A model generated the notes under the pieces. The model saw only the letters and a program-made list of their open reading frames with translations. It was not told where the DNA came from and did not search any database. From Castanea sativa (Eukaryota > Streptophyta > Magnoliopsida > Fagales > Fagaceae), in NCBI RefSeq assembly GCF_040712315.1, contig NC_134017.1, positions 1,332,001-1,396,000 on the forward strand: a DNA stretch of 64,000 nucleotides. The letters run 5' to 3'. The position numbers and the translations under genes were made by a program. This document shows positions 62,956-64,000 of the stretch, in pieces (the stretch's first letter is position 1; every line of letters begins with the position of its first letter).

Positions 62956-63446
62956 ACTCTATTGAGAGTAGCTTGTATGTATGAGATAAATGTAATGAAA
63001 ATTGTTCCATTTTACACTCCTAAAATTAACACTCAAATTGTCATTCGTATACAAATGGAATTGAACCATTTAAGTTGGTAAAATGATCTTTTTATTTGAA
63101 ATTGATCTATTTCATGCTTTCAATTAGTTAATACAAATTTTAAGGTGTACCTAATACTACTATTTAAAATTTTAACAAATATACTAGTTTATATATTGTT
63201 AAATTTTACAAAATAAAATCTTCATCTTGAATGAACTCTCATTAGGTGCAATGAAACGTATCTCATTTCTTTGGATTGACTGACTGATGCAATGAAACGT
63301 ATCTCATTTCTTTGGATTGACTGACTGATGCATGATCGTGACAAGTATTGTGTTTCCCTTTCTTTGCACAATTTTCGTAGGGGATAATAAAAAATGTGGC
63401 TCAAAATGCCTTTCCTGATATGACCCAAACAATAAAAAGAATCAAA
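62956..63446. repeat. Right-edge direct duplication, unit A
   Basis: Matches unit B (63523-64000) in order over its length: gagagtagctt, agataaatgtaatgaaaa, tacaaatttt aaggtgta, agtttatatattg, aaaataaaatcttcatctt and caataaaaaga. It also contains the 41-bp tandem repeat. Confidence 0.85.
63247..63328. repeat. Exact 41-bp tandem repeat
   Basis: Two identical 41-bp units (63247-63287 and 63288-63328) begin tgcaatgaaacgtatctcat. Unit B of the larger duplication has only one diverged copy, so this tandem step came after it. Confidence 0.95.
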
Positions 63447-63522
63447 TATACTGAATACAATTTTTTTTTAAAAATGATTCTTCGTACAAGAACATAAGAA
63501 AAATGTGCCTAAAAATAAAAGG

Positions 63523-64000
63523 ACTCCATTGAGAGTAGCTTATATATATATATATAAGATAAATGTAATGAAAACTGTTTCATCTACACTCCTCAAATTA
63601 TCACTCAAATTATCATTCATATACAAATGGCATTGAGCCATTTCAGTTGGAAAAATGATCTCCCTCATTTAAAATTAAAGTTTCAATTATATAATACAAA
63701 TTTTAAGGTGTATCTTATGCTGTAATTTAAAATTTTAACTGATACATTAGTTTATATATTGCTAAATTTACGAAATAAAATCTTCATCTTAAATAAACTC
63801 TCGTCAGATGAAATGAAACAAATTTCATTTCTATGCAATGATTGATTGATGCATGCATGATATTATAGAACATGTGGCTCAAAACCTTGACAAGTATTCG
63901 ATTTGCCTTGTTTTGTAGAATTTTCACAGGAGATAAACAAAATTAGGCATTGACCCTAGTTCAAAAAACTTTTCTTGATATGGCCCATACAATAAAAAGA
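63523..64000. repeat. Right-edge direct duplication, unit B
   Basis: Second copy of unit A at a period of about 567 bp. It runs to the end of the window, so it may continue. Confidence 0.85.

Overview
The window is nuclear DNA from a flowering plant, most likely a woody eudicot; I cannot name the species with confidence. It is AT-rich and carries intron-split genes with plant-specific features (a class III small heat-shock protein, telo-box promoter motifs) in a matrix of LINEs, SINEs, a solo LTR, MITEs and a Helitron. There are no bacterial-style operons, CRISPR arrays or convincing tRNA or rRNA genes.

Four intact genes can be reconstructed exon by exon. (1) 3192-15959, plus: a SAC-domain phosphoinositide phosphatase of the plant SAC2-5 type, 15 coding exons, 774 residues, catalytic CLDCLDRT motif intact, one probable GC-AG intron. 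(2) 28797-31467, minus: cytosolic 40S ribosomal protein SA (uS2), 5 coding exons, 299 residues. (3) 32842-42369, plus: the NOC1/MAK21/CEBPZ-type ribosome biogenesis factor SLOW WALKER2, 16 exons, 1063 residues. (4) 44776-45920, minus: class III cytosolic/nuclear small heat-shock protein, 2 coding exons, 153 residues, with a predicted 5'UTR intron, TATA box and heat-shock element. Genes 2 and 3 are divergent, with 1.37 kb between start codons and telo-box motifs on both sides; one product is a 40S protein and the other a 60S assembly factor.

Layout: 1-2600, AT-rich intergenic DNA. 2680-15960, the SAC gene, with a 1.8-kb Helitron (and a nested SINE) in intron 1 and MITEs in introns 12 and 14. 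16-19.5 kb, a long foldback element split by a SINE, then a solo LTR in an (AT)n tract. 19.5-21.6 kb, a 5'-truncated LINE flanked by 21-bp target duplications. 21.7-28.5 kb, MITEs and mosaic repeat debris, including a copy of RPSA intron 1. 28.5-46.9 kb, the gene-rich core. 47-51 kb, SINEs, a decayed hAT transposase and a PIF/Harbinger-like MITE. 51.9-59.6 kb, a second, nearly full-length but dead LINE with a 779-bp hAT-type element inside it and a MULE-type MITE just past its poly(A) tail. 59.6-64 kb, MITEs, microsatellites, a SINE and a large direct duplication at the right edge.

I did not find a clearly new multi-gene system. The most interesting items are the head-to-head ribosomal gene pair, the GC-AG intron and overlapping uORF of the SAC gene, the duplicated RPSA intron fragment, and several nested insertions whose target-site duplications can be read directly.
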